Part shown: in pieces, positions 7,636 through 15,374 of the stretch
Numbering within the stretch: the stretch's first letter is position 1
Layout of the letters: each line of letters starts with the position of its first letter
Assembly: GCF_038396765.1 (NCBI RefSeq)
Contig: NZ_CP150096.1
Location: 787,501-851,500 of the forward strand
DNA: 64,000 nucleotides
Direction of reading: 5' to 3'
Origin: Chitinophaga caseinilytica
GTDB taxonomy: Bacteria > Bacteroidota > Bacteroidia > Chitinophagales > Chitinophagaceae
Notes under the pieces: generated by a model
The model's database searches: none
What the model was told of the DNA's origin: nothing
Seen by the model: only the letters and a program-made list of their open reading frames with translations
Made by a program: the position numbers and the translations under genes

Positions 7636-9681
7636 TTATTCCTGTTCGGTTGTTACGTTAGCCGGGGAAGGATTGATGATGTCTGACGGGTGAACGCCTT
7701 CCACACCGATACCTGCCTTTGTCGGGATATGTTCTTTGTGCGTATCGTACGGGCGTTTGCCGATGAGGCGCTCGAGGTCGTCTTTATACAGCACTTCTTT
7801 TTTCAGCAGTTCTTCCGCCAGCAATTTCACCTGGGGCAGCTTGTCGGTCAGCATGGCCTTGGTGCGCTGGTACGCTTTGTCGATCAGTGCGCGCACCTCA
7901 TCGTCGATCAGTTTCGCCGTTTCTTCGGAATACGGTTTGGTGAACGATTGTTCGACGTTCGGATCGTAGAAGGATACGTTGCCCACTTTGTCGTTCATAC
8001 CATACACGGTCACCATGGCGTACGCCATGCGGGTGATTACCTGCAGATCGTTCTGCGCGCCGGTGGAGATCTTTCCGAACACGATGTCTTCTACCGCGCG
8101 GCCGCCGAGGGTCATGCAGATATCGTCCATCAGTTGTTCGGTATTGTAGAGGTATTGCTCTTTCGGGAGATACTGTGCGTACCCGAGTGCGGCCACGCCA
8201 CGGGGGACGATGGTGACTTTCACGAGCGGGTTGGCGTGTTCGAGGTACCAGCCGCAGATAGCGTGTCCGGCTTCGTGGTAGGCGATCACTTCCTTTTCTT
8301 CGGGGGAGATGATCTTGTTTTTCTTCTCGAGGCCGCCGATCACACGGTCGATGGCGTCGTTGAAGTCTTCCATTTCCACTTCGTTCTTGCCTTTACGGGC
8401 GGCGATGAGCGCGGCTTCGTTACATACGTTGGCGATGTCTGCACCGGCGAAACCGGGCGTCATGGAAGCGAGTTTCTTGATGTCGAGGTTGGGCGACGTC
8501 TTGATGGGCTTCAGGTGTACGTTGAAGATATGTTCACGGCCTCCGAGGTCGGGCTTGTCGATGGAAATCTGGCGGTCGAAACGGCCGGGGCGCAGCAGGG
8601 CGCTGTCGAGCACGTCTGGCCGGTTGGTGGCGGCGAGGATGATGATCCCGCTGTCTGTTCCGAAGCCGTCCATTTCCACGAGGAGCTGGTTGAGGGTGTT
8701 CTCGCGCTCGTCGTTGGACATCATGACGTTCTTGCCACGGGCGCGGCCGATGGCGTCGATTTCGTCGATGAAGATGATACAGGGTGCTTTTTCGCGGGCC
8801 TGTTTGAAGAGGTCACGAACGCGGGAAGCGCCGACGCCTACGAACAGTTCCACGAAATCGGAGCCGGACATGGAGAAGAAGGGGACCTGCGCTTCGCCCG
8901 CCATGGCTTTGGCGAGGAGGGTTTTACCGGTACCGGGAGGGCCTACGAGGAGGGCTCCTTTCGGGATTTTACCCCCGAGCGCGGTGTATTTCTTCGGGTT
9001 TTTGAGGAAATCCACGATTTCCATCACTTCCACTTTGGCTTCGTCGAGGCCGGCAACATCGTTGAAGGTGATGTTGACGCGGGTGCCTTTATCGAAGAGG
9101 GTGGCTTTGGATTTGCCGATGTTGAAGATGCCGCCGGGGCCGCCGCTTCCGCCGGACGGGCCGCCCATTTTACGCATGAGCAGTACCCACATACCGATGA
9201 GCAGCAGGATGGGCAGCAGTATTTGCATGAGCGGCTCGAACCAGTTCTGGCGCGGAACGTAGGATACGTTCATCTGGTCTGCCAGGGGCATCCCTTCCTG
9301 GGCGCGGTCCAGCTCCTTCTGGAAGCTTTCCACGCTTCCGATGGTGAACTGGTAATGCGGGCCTGAGTTCTGGGCGCCGAGGCGGCCTTTGGCCACTTCC
9401 GAATATTGGGGCTGGTTCAGCCTTTCTTTTTTGATATAAACTTCTACAAGTGCCTTGTTCACCACTACCAGCTTGTCTACGTCGCCGGTGCGGAGCAGCC
9501 TTTGCTGGAACTCCTTGAAACCGGACAGCTCTTTGGGCTGGCTGGAGATCGGCAGTACGAAATTCATAGCCAGCAGGGCAATGCCGATAAAGGCGTATAC
9601 CCAGTAGATATTGAATTTCGGTCCTTTCTTCGGTGATGATTTATCAGGTCCCTTGCTATAGTTATTGCCTCCTTTTTCCAT
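7636..9681 (-). CDS. ftsH: ATP-dependent zinc metalloprotease FtsH
   Basis: This 681-residue inner-membrane AAA protease degrades damaged membrane proteins and short-lived regulators. Visible parts are a first membrane helix (about 25-44), a periplasmic domain, a second helix (about 150-168), Walker A GPPGTGKT (247-254), Walker [10 protein letters not shown] (301-309), the arginine-finger region LRPGRFDR, and the zinc site HEAGH (469-473). The start at 9681 ([10 protein letters not shown]) is chosen over the open extension to 9789 because a clear AAAGGAG lies nine bases ahead and the extension would overlap rsfS. It is the middle gene of rsfS-ftsH-LUD. Confidence 0.97.
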   Translation of the reverse strand: MEKGGNNYSKGPDKSSPKKGPKFNIYWVYAFIGIALLAMNFVLPISSQPKELSGFKEFQQRLLRTGDVDKLVVVNKALVEVYIKKERLNQPQYSEVAKGRLGAQNSGPHYQFTIGSVESFQKELDRAQEGMPLADQMNVSYVPRQNWFEPLMQILLPILLLIGMWVLLMRKMGGPSGGSGGPGGIFNIGKSKATLFDKGTRVNITFNDVAGLDEAKVEVMEIVDFLKNPKKYTALGGKIPKGALLVGPPGTGKTLLAKAMAGEAQVPFFSMSGSDFVELFVGVGASRVRDLFKQAREKAPCIIFIDEIDAIGRARGKNVMMSNDERENTLNQLLVEMDGFGTDSGIIILAATNRPDVLDSALLRPGRFDRQISIDKPDLGGREHIFNVHLKPIKTSPNLDIKKLASMTPGFAGADIANVCNEAALIAARKGKNEVEMEDFNDAIDRVIGGLEKKNKIISPEEKEVIAYHEAGHAICGWYLEHANPLVKVTIVPRGVAALGYAQYLPKEQYLYNTEQLMDDICMTLGGRAVEDIVFGKISTGAQNDLQVITRMAYAMVTVYGMNDKVGNVSFYDPNVEQSFTKPYSEETAKLIDDEVRALIDKAYQRTKAMLTDKLPQVKLLAEELLKKEVLYKDDLERLIGKRPYDTHKEHIPTKAGIGVEGVHPSDIINPSPANVTTEQE

Positions 9682-9690
9682 GATCGTTCG

Positions 9691-9697
9691 CTCCTTT
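9691..9697 (-). promoter_or_regulatory. Shine-Dalgarno site of ftsH
   Basis: AAAGGAG on the minus strand, nine bases before the ATG at 9681. Most genes in this window have no such site, as is usual in Bacteroidota. It supports the short ftsH start. Confidence 0.6.
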
Positions 9698-9730
9698 ACG
9701 AATGAGAGTTGTCTTTTATAAGTAATTAAT

Positions 9731-9749
9731 ACAAAACCCGGGGTTTTGT
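9731..9749. repeat. 19-bp palindrome between rsfS and ftsH
   Basis: ACAAAACCC and GGGTTTTGT are perfect inverted arms around one central base. It begins right after the rsfS stop codon and could attenuate read-through into ftsH or protect the rsfS mRNA end. There is no long T run. Confidence 0.6.
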
Positions 9750-10154
9750 TCAGTGATCGAGGTGTTCCATGCGTTCCGCATCGCTCCACATCTCTTCCAG
9801 GTTATAGAATTTCCGGGTTTCGGGTATGAAAATATGCACTACCACGTTCACGTAATCCACCAGTATCCACTGCTGAGCCGTGAACCCTTCGTGTTTGTAC
9901 GCGGATTCGTCCGTGTTGTTCTTCACTTCCTCCTCCACAAAATCCGCTATAGCCTTAACTTGGTTACTGGAATTGGCCTCACAAATGATGAAGAAATCAG
10001 CTACTGCTTCAGGAATCTTGCGCAGATCAAGGGAAACGATATTCTCCCCTTTTTTCTCCTGTATGGCCTTTATGATGGAAGTAAAAATCTTGCTGTTCCT
10101 ATTGATGCGTGTTACCGCCTTTTTCCTGCTGTTCAGTATGGTTAAGGGTGCCAA
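9750..10154 (-). CDS. rsfS: Ribosome silencing factor RsfS (RsfA/Iojap family)
   Basis: A 134-residue Iojap-type protein. It binds ribosomal protein L14 (uL14) and blocks joining of ribosomal subunits under nutrient stress. Family signatures are IVSLDLRKIPEAVADFFIICEANSSNQV (about 39-66) and a C-terminal WILVDYVNVVVHIF followed by FYNLEEMW. No ATG or GTG is available before the conserved core, and an in-frame stop lies a few codons upstream, so translation must begin at TTG (10154) or another rare codon. A -7 element lies about 37 bases before this start. First gene of the rsfS-ftsH-LUD operon, divergent from birA. Confidence 0.93.
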   Translation of the reverse strand: MAPLTILNSRKKAVTRINRNSKIFTSIIKAIQEKKGENIVSLDLRKIPEAVADFFIICEANSSNQVKAIADFVEEEVKNNTDESAYKHEGFTAQQWILVDYVNVVVHIFIPETRKFYNLEEMWSDAERMEHLDH

Positions 10155-10190
10155 TAAGTGCTGTTTTTGTTAAAAATAGTCTTTAATCTC

Positions 10191-10198
10191 CAAAATTA
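10191..10198 (-). promoter_or_regulatory. -7 element (TAATTTTG), rsfS-ftsH operon
   Basis: TAATTTTG on the minus strand fits TAnnTTTG and would give a leader of about 30 bases before the TTG start of rsfS. A further TTTTG lies at 10215-10211, but its spacing is too short for a standard -33 box. Confidence 0.4.
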
Positions 10199-10309
10199 CT
10201 AAACCGGGGCCAAAATATAACGCCGGCTTATATGCTGGAAGACGGATGGGTCGGTAAAATATTGTTAAAATGATGGTAATTTGCTCATTTTACAGTTAAA
10301 TCAGGATTT

Positions 10310-11050
10310 GTGATAGGCCATCCGTTTCACGTGCTCAACACGGTAGACAGCACCAATAACTATGCCATGGCAAGGGTCGCCGAAGGCCCCGTGGCGCCCG
10401 GGTACACATGGTTCGCTATGGAGCAGACCGCAGGGAAAGGACAGCGCGGCAAACAGTGGCTCTCCACGCCCGGTGAGAACATCATGCTCACCACCGTTCT
10501 CCAACCCGCGCTGGGCCTGCATCAGCAGTTCATGCTCAGCGTGGCCGTAGCCCTCGGCGCATTCGATTTCTTCCGGAAATACGCAGGAGACGAAACCCGC
10601 ATCAAATGGAGCAATGATATTTACTGGCGTGACAGAAAGGCAGGGGGCATTCTTATCGAGAACGTTTTGCGTGGAAGCGTCTGGCAATATGCCATAGCTG
10701 GGATGGGCATTAATATCAACACCCCCCATTTCCCCGACCATCTCCAAAACCCCGTTTCCCTCCGCCAGATCACCGGCCGCGAATGGGATACGCTCGAACT
10801 GGCCAAAGACCTCTGCACCCATCTCGAAAACCGGTACAGCAAGCTCAGCGTAGACACTTATCCTGCCATGCTCGCCGAATACAAAGACAATCTCTACCGC
10901 CTTCACGAGCCCGCGCTTTACCGCATCAACGGCGAAATCTTCCAGGGCGTTATCCGCGACGTATTGCCCGACGGAAGGCTGTGCCTGGAAAAGAACAAGG
11001 AAATACTGGAACTGGGATTCGGCGAAGTGGAATTCATCTTCGCCCGGTAA
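10310..11050 (+). CDS. birA: Biotin--[acetyl-CoA carboxylase] ligase
   Basis: This 246-residue enzyme activates biotin with ATP and attaches it to the biotin carrier domain of acetyl-CoA carboxylase and related enzymes. The biotin/AMP-binding loop appears as GKGQRGKQW, followed by IMLTTVL and the catalytic-core stretch IKWSNDIYW with KAGGILIE (Lys of the KxGG motif). It starts at GTG (10310). The protein begins directly with the ligase fold (VDSTNNYA) and lacks the N-terminal winged helix of E. coli BirA, so it is a ligase only, not a repressor. A hairpin terminator follows the stop by six bases. Confidence 0.93.
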   Translation: MIGHPFHVLNTVDSTNNYAMARVAEGPVAPGYTWFAMEQTAGKGQRGKQWLSTPGENIMLTTVLQPALGLHQQFMLSVAVALGAFDFFRKYAGDETRIKWSNDIYWRDRKAGGILIENVLRGSVWQYAIAGMGININTPHFPDHLQNPVSLRQITGREWDTLELAKDLCTHLENRYSKLSVDTYPAMLAEYKDNLYRLHEPALYRINGEIFQGVIRDVLPDGRLCLEKNKEILELGFGEVEFIFAR

Positions 11051-11056
11051 AACTGG

Positions 11057-11082
11057 AAAAAGCCAGTAAAAACTGGCTTTTT
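11057..11082 (+). terminator. Terminator of birA
   Basis: AAAAAGCCAGT (11057-11067) pairs perfectly with ACTGGCTTTTT (11072-11082) around an AAAA loop. It begins 6 bases after the birA stop. Its T tract is also one arm of a second hairpin (11078-11129). Confidence 0.8.
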
Positions 11083-11129
11083 GGAGAAGTGGAATTTGTA
11101 AAGACAAACATCTGAAGCTTCTCCAAAAA
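11078..11129. repeat. Second hairpin sharing the terminator T tract
   Basis: TTTTTGGAGAAG (11078-11089) and CTTCTCCAAAAA (11118-11129) are exact inverse copies with a 28-base loop. The TTTTT is the same one used by the birA terminator, so an RNA could form either stem but not both fully. Confidence 0.65.
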
Positions 11130-11366
11130 TGCCAGCCACGGGTCAAAGCCCATGATTTTGGTCGATAAATGGAGGTTTACAAGATGGAACTTCTTTTCCG
11201 CTTATCCAAATAAAATTTTGCAACCCATGCTGCAATTCGCTGCAAACGCCCGCTGTTGCCCGTTGCAACAAATTATTGGATATTTGCAACGAAACGCTTG
11301 ATGATTGCAATTTCGCTCCCGCATCCGCAGCGTAGCTTTGTTATCCACTTTAAATCCTATTCAGAC
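11130..11366 (+). promoter_or_regulatory. Upstream region of the aldo/keto reductase with six TGCAA sites and a -7 element
   Basis: No gene is seen here. TGCAA occurs with its T at 11219, 11231, 11241, 11264, 11285 and 11306, spaced 12, 10, 23, 21 and 21 bases, close to one or two helical turns each. Several are palindromic TTGCAA cores. A -7 element TAGCTTTG lies at 11333-11340, giving a leader of about 20 bases before the ATG at 11367. Confidence 0.5.
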
Positions 11367-12350
11367 ATGCATTACAGAACTCTGGGAAACACCGGCGAAA
11401 AAGTTTCAGCGATCGGCCTCGGCTGCATGGGCATGGCCTTCGCCTACGGCCAGCGCGATGATGCCGAATCCCGCGCTACGCTTGAGCTCGCACTCGACCT
11501 CGGCGTTAATTTCTGGGACACGGCAGACATGTACGGCCAGGGCCTCAACGAAAAACAACTCTCCGAAGTGCTCGCCACCCGCAGGAAAGACGTATTCCTC
11601 GCCACCAAATTCGGCTTCCGTTACCGCGAAGATAATTCCACCTACTTCGACGGATCGCCCGCGTATCTCAAACAAGCCTGCGAAGCATCGCTCAAAAGGC
11701 TCGGCGTAGACGTGATCGATCTCTATTACGCCCACCGCGTAGACGATCAGGTGCCCATCGAAGAAACCGTTGGCGCCATGGCCGAACTGGTAAAGGAAGG
11801 GAAAGTACGTTACCTCGGCCTGTCGGAAGCCTCCGCGCATTCAATCCGCAAAGCCGCCGCCGTGCATCCCATCGCCGCGCTGCAAAGCGAATACTCCCTC
11901 TTCGTGCGCGACATCGAATCCGACATCATTCCCACCTGCCGCGAACTGGGCATCGGCATCGTGCCCTACAGCCCCCTCGGCCGCGGGGCCCTCACTTCCG
12001 ACCTGCGCGACGTCAAAGACCTCGACCCGACCGACTTCCGCCGCAACCTCCCCCGGTTCCAGCAGGAAGCGTTCGACAAGAACCTCCGTATCGTGAGCGC
12101 CCTGGAAGACATCGCGGCCGAACGCCACATCACCCTGCCGCAGCTGGCCCTGGCATGGCTGCTCGCCAAAGGCGACAACATCACCCCCATCCCCGGCACC
12201 AAACGGCGTAAATACCTGCAGGAAAACGCCGCGGCGGCCGATATCGCGCTGACTGCCGACGATGTTGCCCGCATCGAAGCCACGCTTTCCGGTTACCAGA
12301 TCGAAGGCGAACGTTACAGCGAAGGGGCTATGAAACTGGTGAACCGCTAA
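11367..12350 (+). CDS. Aldo/keto reductase
   Basis: A 327-residue TIM-barrel oxidoreductase that reduces aldehydes or ketones with NADPH. The catalytic tetrad is visible: Asp in NFWDTADMYG with its Tyr, Lys in FLATKFG, and His in LYYAHRVD. The NADP-binding end appears as IPGTKRRKYLQEN. The start at 11367 gives MHYRTLGNTGEKVSAIGLGCMGM, the usual opening of the AKR13-like/YakC group; the longer open frame would cover the promoter. Physiological substrate unknown. It stands alone, with a tandem repeat and a two-way terminator behind it and a repeated TGCAA array in front that suggests regulated expression. Confidence 0.9.
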   Translation: MHYRTLGNTGEKVSAIGLGCMGMAFAYGQRDDAESRATLELALDLGVNFWDTADMYGQGLNEKQLSEVLATRRKDVFLATKFGFRYREDNSTYFDGSPAYLKQACEASLKRLGVDVIDLYYAHRVDDQVPIEETVGAMAELVKEGKVRYLGLSEASAHSIRKAAAVHPIAALQSEYSLFVRDIESDIIPTCRELGIGIVPYSPLGRGALTSDLRDVKDLDPTDFRRNLPRFQQEAFDKNLRIVSALEDIAAERHITLPQLALAWLLAKGDNITPIPGTKRRKYLQENAAAADIALTADDVARIEATLSGYQIEGERYSEGAMKLVNR

Positions 12351-12382
12351 CCTGACGCAATTGCTCAAATCCGTGCAGCCAC

Positions 12383-12437
12383 TACGGTTCCAATACGGTT
12401 ACAGTACGGTTACAGTACGGTTACAGTACGGTATCCC
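12383..12437. repeat. 11-bp tandem repeat, five units
   Basis: Three exact copies of TACGGTTACAG (12394-12426) are flanked by a divergent copy on each side (TACGGTTCCAA and TACGGTATCCC). An inverse copy of the TTACAGTAC part, GTACTGTAA, lies at 12459-12467. The array is between the aldo/keto reductase and its terminator. Confidence 0.9.
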
Positions 12438-12480
12438 TACTATATCTGTACTGAACGAGTACTGTAAGGCTATGGTAACG

Positions 12481-12528
12481 CCAAATAAAAAGGGAGCGCT
12501 CCTGCCGGGGCGCTCCCTTTTTATTTGG
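12481..12528. terminator. Two-way terminator, 19-bp stem
   Basis: CCAAATAAAAAGGGAGCGC (12481-12499) pairs perfectly with its inverse at 12510-12528 around a 10-base loop. AT-rich outer arms give a T-rich end in both directions, serving the aldo/keto reductase (+) and the SUI1 gene (-). Confidence 0.9.
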
Positions 12529-12539
12529 ATGAACATGGT

Positions 12540-12872
12540 TTATTTCACATTGTACCCCCAGCCTTTCAGCCACTGGAGCACTTTGTCGCGATAATCGCCC
12601 TGGATAAGCACCAGCCCGTCTTTTACCGAGCCGCCGGTGCCGCATTTTGTTTTCAGTTCCTTGCCGAGTTTTTCGAGATCGGCTTCCGTGCCCACGAACC
12701 CTTCCACCACGGTCACCGTTTTACCGGCGCGCTGCTTCGTGTCCAGCTTCACGCGGAGGCGCTGCTCCGCAGGCGCCAGCGTAGCGGCCTCTTCGGTGGG
12801 TTCCTGCGGGTACGAAAAGTTGGGATCAGTAGAATAAACGATCCCGTTGGAGGCGGATTTTTTCTTGCTCAT
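12540..12872 (-). CDS. SUI1/eIF1-like translation factor (YciH family)
   Basis: A 110-residue protein whose C-terminal 75 residues form an SUI1 domain, with KTVTVVEGFVG, the conserved KCGTGGSVKDG loop (about 81-91) and the closing GDYRDKVLQWLKGWGY. Bacterial YciH proteins are eIF1 homologues thought to affect start-codon choice and fidelity; their cellular role is not settled. The N-terminal 35 residues are low-complexity and probably disordered. Last gene of a DUF4783-nadC-lipid kinase-SUI1 operon, 12 bases after the kinase, ended by a strong terminator. Confidence 0.9.
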   Translation of the reverse strand: MSKKKSASNGIVYSTDPNFSYPQEPTEEAATLAPAEQRLRVKLDTKQRAGKTVTVVEGFVGTEADLEKLGKELKTKCGTGGSVKDGLVLIQGDYRDKVLQWLKGWGYNVK

Positions 12873-12884
12873 AACTTGCGTTTT

Positions 12885-13772
12885 TTAGTGACCGTTGGGC
12901 ACCAGGATCTGGAGCGCGCCCGGCACCACGTTAAAATGAACGGTTTTTCCCTGCGTCAGCGGCACCGCATCGCCATCCACCTGCAGGCAGGATAGATCGG
13001 GGCTGGCCACTGTTATTTCTTGTCCGGTAAAATGTTGCATATAGCGGCTCTCGCCGATGTTGCCCCGCAGCGAACTGATGCTCAGCGGCAGCAGGTCCCA
13101 GAAGCGGAGCGGGCGCACCATGCAGACGTCCAGCTGCCCATCGAACAGGCTGGCCTGCGGCGCCAGTTTGAAATCGTACCCGAACTGGTTACCGTTGGCC
13201 ACGGTCATGAGGAACGCCGGCGCTTCGGTTTCCTTCCCGTCCATCCGGATCTTGTAAACCGCGGGTTTGTAGGTTGAAAATCCGCCGACCACGAGCCGCG
13301 CGTAATTGATGAGCCCGCGCTTTTTGCTGTGCCGGAAACGGTCTGCGATCACCGCATCGAAACCCACGCCCGCATTGCTGAGGAAGAGGTGCTCGTTGGC
13401 GTACCCCGCATCCATGGGCTTTCTATTTCCTCCGGCTACGATGGCAAGCGCCTTTTCCACGTCCAGCGGGATGTTGAGCGCCCGTGCCAGGCCGTTCCCA
13501 CTGCCGAGGGGCACGATGGCCAGCGCCGTTTTCGAGCCCACGAGGCCCTGGGCGATCTCGTTGATGGAACCGTCGCCGCCCACGGCCACAACGGTATCTA
13601 CGCCGCGGTCTACGGCTGAAATGGCCAGGTCTGTACCGTGACCGAGGTATTGGAGATAGGTGGTCTCAACCTGGAAGCGATCTTCCGGCAACTGCCGTGC
13701 GATGGCGGCGCCGAGGGATTTCTCGCGGTCGGTGCCGGCTTTCCGGTTGATGATGATCAGTATTTTCCGCAA
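12885..13772 (-). CDS. Diacylglycerol/lipid kinase family protein (YegS-like)
   Basis: A 295-residue protein of the DAGK catalytic family. It opens with ILIIINRKAG, then has the nucleotide-binding motif VVAVGGDGSINEIAQGL (about 63-79) and the substrate loop AIVPLGSGNGLARAL, followed by the beta-sandwich domain. These enzymes phosphorylate a lipid alcohol such as diacylglycerol with ATP at the cytoplasmic membrane; the exact lipid is unknown. No ATG lies between the nadC stop and the conserved start, so translation begins at TTG (13772). It is 16 bases behind nadC. Confidence 0.88.
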   Translation of the reverse strand: MRKILIIINRKAGTDREKSLGAAIARQLPEDRFQVETTYLQYLGHGTDLAISAVDRGVDTVVAVGGDGSINEIAQGLVGSKTALAIVPLGSGNGLARALNIPLDVEKALAIVAGGNRKPMDAGYANEHLFLSNAGVGFDAVIADRFRHSKKRGLINYARLVVGGFSTYKPAVYKIRMDGKETEAPAFLMTVANGNQFGYDFKLAPQASLFDGQLDVCMVRPLRFWDLLPLSISSLRGNIGESRYMQHFTGQEITVASPDLSCLQVDGDAVPLTQGKTVHFNVVPGALQILVPNGH

Positions 13773-13788
13773 TGGTAAGAGGATTGAC

Positions 13789-14643
13789 TCAGGAATGGAT
13801 AACGGCCTTGAGACTGAGGTCCAGGCTCACGGCATGGTGTATGATGGCGCCGACAGACACGAAATCGACCCCTGTTTTGGCGTATGCCTCCACATTTTCG
13901 ATCGTGATGCCGCCGGATGCTTCGGTTTCGTATTGGCCTTTGATGAGGTCGAGCGCCGGGGGGATCTGCTCCGGCGAAAAATTGTCGAGCATGATGCGAT
14001 GCACCTGTCCCACCTGCAAAATCTCCTTCACATCATCGATATTCCGGGCTTCCACTTCGATTTTCAGATCGAGCTGTTTTTCCTTCAGATAAGCCACCAC
14101 GCGCTCAACTGCCGGGGTGATGCCGCCTGAGAAATCGATGTGATTGTCTTTAAGCATGACCATATCGTACAGTCCGATCCGGTGATTGACGCCGCCCCCG
14201 ATGCGCACGGCTTCTTTTTCGAGCATGCGGAAGTTGGGGGTGGTTTTGCGGGTGTCGAGCACGCGGGTATGATACCCTTTGAGGCGGTCGGTGTATTTAC
14301 GGGTGAGCGTGGCGATGCCGCTCATGCGCTGCATACAGTTGAGGACGAGCCTTTCTGCGCTCAGCAGGGTGCGCACGCGGGCGGAGACTTCAAACGCGAT
14401 TTCTCCGGCCTGCATGGGCTCGCCGTCTTTTTTGAAGGGGACGAAACGGGTGGAATCGTCGAGCATGCGGAAGATGGCTTCGGCCACTTCCATGCCGGCG
14501 AGCACGCCGTCTTCCTTGATCTTGAGCCTTGCTGTGCCGGTGGTTTCGGCGGGGATGGAGGCGAGGGTGGAATGGTCGCCCGAGCCGATATCTTCCGCCA
14601 GTGCGGCTTTGATGAATTGTTCCAATGCTTCTTTCTGTAACAT
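13789..14643 (-). CDS. nadC: Nicotinate-nucleotide pyrophosphorylase (quinolinate phosphoribosyltransferase)
   Basis: This 284-residue enzyme joins quinolinate and PRPP to nicotinate mononucleotide, the last specific step of de novo NAD synthesis. Signatures are LAEDIGSGDHST near the start, LNCMQRMSGIAT, the basic DTRKTTPNFRMLEKEAVRIGGGVNHRIGL region (written here as landmarks DTRKT, LEKEAV and GGGVNHR), and the C-terminal SGGITIENV. The start at 14643 is used because MLQKEALEQFIKAALAEDIG matches family length; the upstream ATG at 14688 falls in the terminator. nadB is present at 51387 in the same window, but nadA is not. Confidence 0.95.
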   Translation of the reverse strand: MLQKEALEQFIKAALAEDIGSGDHSTLASIPAETTGTARLKIKEDGVLAGMEVAEAIFRMLDDSTRFVPFKKDGEPMQAGEIAFEVSARVRTLLSAERLVLNCMQRMSGIATLTRKYTDRLKGYHTRVLDTRKTTPNFRMLEKEAVRIGGGVNHRIGLYDMVMLKDNHIDFSGGITPAVERVVAYLKEKQLDLKIEVEARNIDDVKEILQVGQVHRIMLDNFSPEQIPPALDLIKGQYETEASGGITIENVEAYAKTGVDFVSVGAIIHHAVSLDLSLKAVIHS

Positions 14644-14677
14644 AACGCAATCGGGAATGAAAGGGCAAGTTACAAAC

Positions 14678-14711
14678 AAAAAGGCCATCCGCCTAGGAGC
14701 GGATAGCCTTT
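14678..14711 (-). terminator. Terminator of the DUF4783 gene
   Basis: GGCCATCCGC (14683-14692) pairs with GCGGATAGCC (14699-14708) with one mismatch and a 6-base loop. On the minus strand TTTTTGTTTG follows. It lies between the DUF4783 stop and nadC, so nadC may need some read-through or its own promoter. Confidence 0.75.
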
Positions 14712-14735
14712 CAATGTGTTCGTCTTGCTGTTGAG

Positions 14736-15130
14736 CTATTTATTTTCGAAGCGCAGTTCGTTGAGGACGAATGCGTTCCCTTTTTCTGGAGAAAAAACGA
14801 GGTTCGGAAATTGCCGCCGGAAGTGGTGAGGTTGCCCACCCCGAACTGGGAGCCGCCTTCGGGGCCGCCTTTGTGGAGCAGTTCGAAGGTTTTGACGGTG
14901 TTTTTCCCGAAGAAGTCTTTCAGGATGATTTCCGCCTGGGCTTTGCTGTAGGAGTTGGATCTGCCAGCCATATTGATCTCGACCGTGTTGTCCAGGAGTT
15001 TGCTCAGGTTACCGGAGTCTCCCTTTTTCAGGGCGTTGACCACATCATCGAAAGGACCCGCCAGCAGCGTAAAAGCCGTCAGCATCCCTCCGAGCAGGAA
15101 CACCCCCAACACTACGATTAACTTTTTCAT
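14736..15130 (-). CDS. DUF4783 protein, frameshifted near its C-terminus
   Basis: A small exported protein with an N-terminal signal segment (MKKLIVVLGVFLLGGMLTAF) followed by a compact alpha+beta domain of the DUF4783 type, which belongs to the NTF2-like superfamily and is found in Bacteroidota next to nadC. Function unknown. The frame as given runs to 14711 and ends in an unrelated Ser/Thr-rich tail after LQKKG. Adding one base in the AAAAAGGG run (minus strand, about 14778-14785) restores GNAFVLNELRFENK and a stop at 14736, for 131 residues, the expected family ending. Probably a sequence error, as in porZ and gldK. Confidence 0.7.
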
Positions 15131-15374
15131 TATCCGTTATTTTGATCGCAATACATTTATCAACCTTAGAAGACACGAAAACTATGCCAAATTGCTGACT
15201 TTCAATAAATATACCATTATTGTGCTATACTTCCCAAGGTTGCGCATTACAATAATTTAATATACAAAAATCCCCTGAATTATAACCCCTCTTCAAAAAT
15301 TTTAGACACCGGGAAAGATAGTATTATTAATTTCACGGGCCGATTCATTCACAACGCACAACCGGATTTAAAGT

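Noticed and set aside
7690..9366. 558-codon rightward frame opposite ftsH
   Set aside because: A shadow of ftsH. Composition is dominated by Phe/Val/His/Glu and no motif is recognisable.
10310..11050. BirA as biotin-operon repressor
   Set aside because: The N-terminal winged helix of bifunctional BirA is absent; the protein starts at the ligase domain.
12383..12437. Considered as a CRISPR array
   Set aside because: Units are 11 bp and directly adjacent without spacers; no cas genes in the window.
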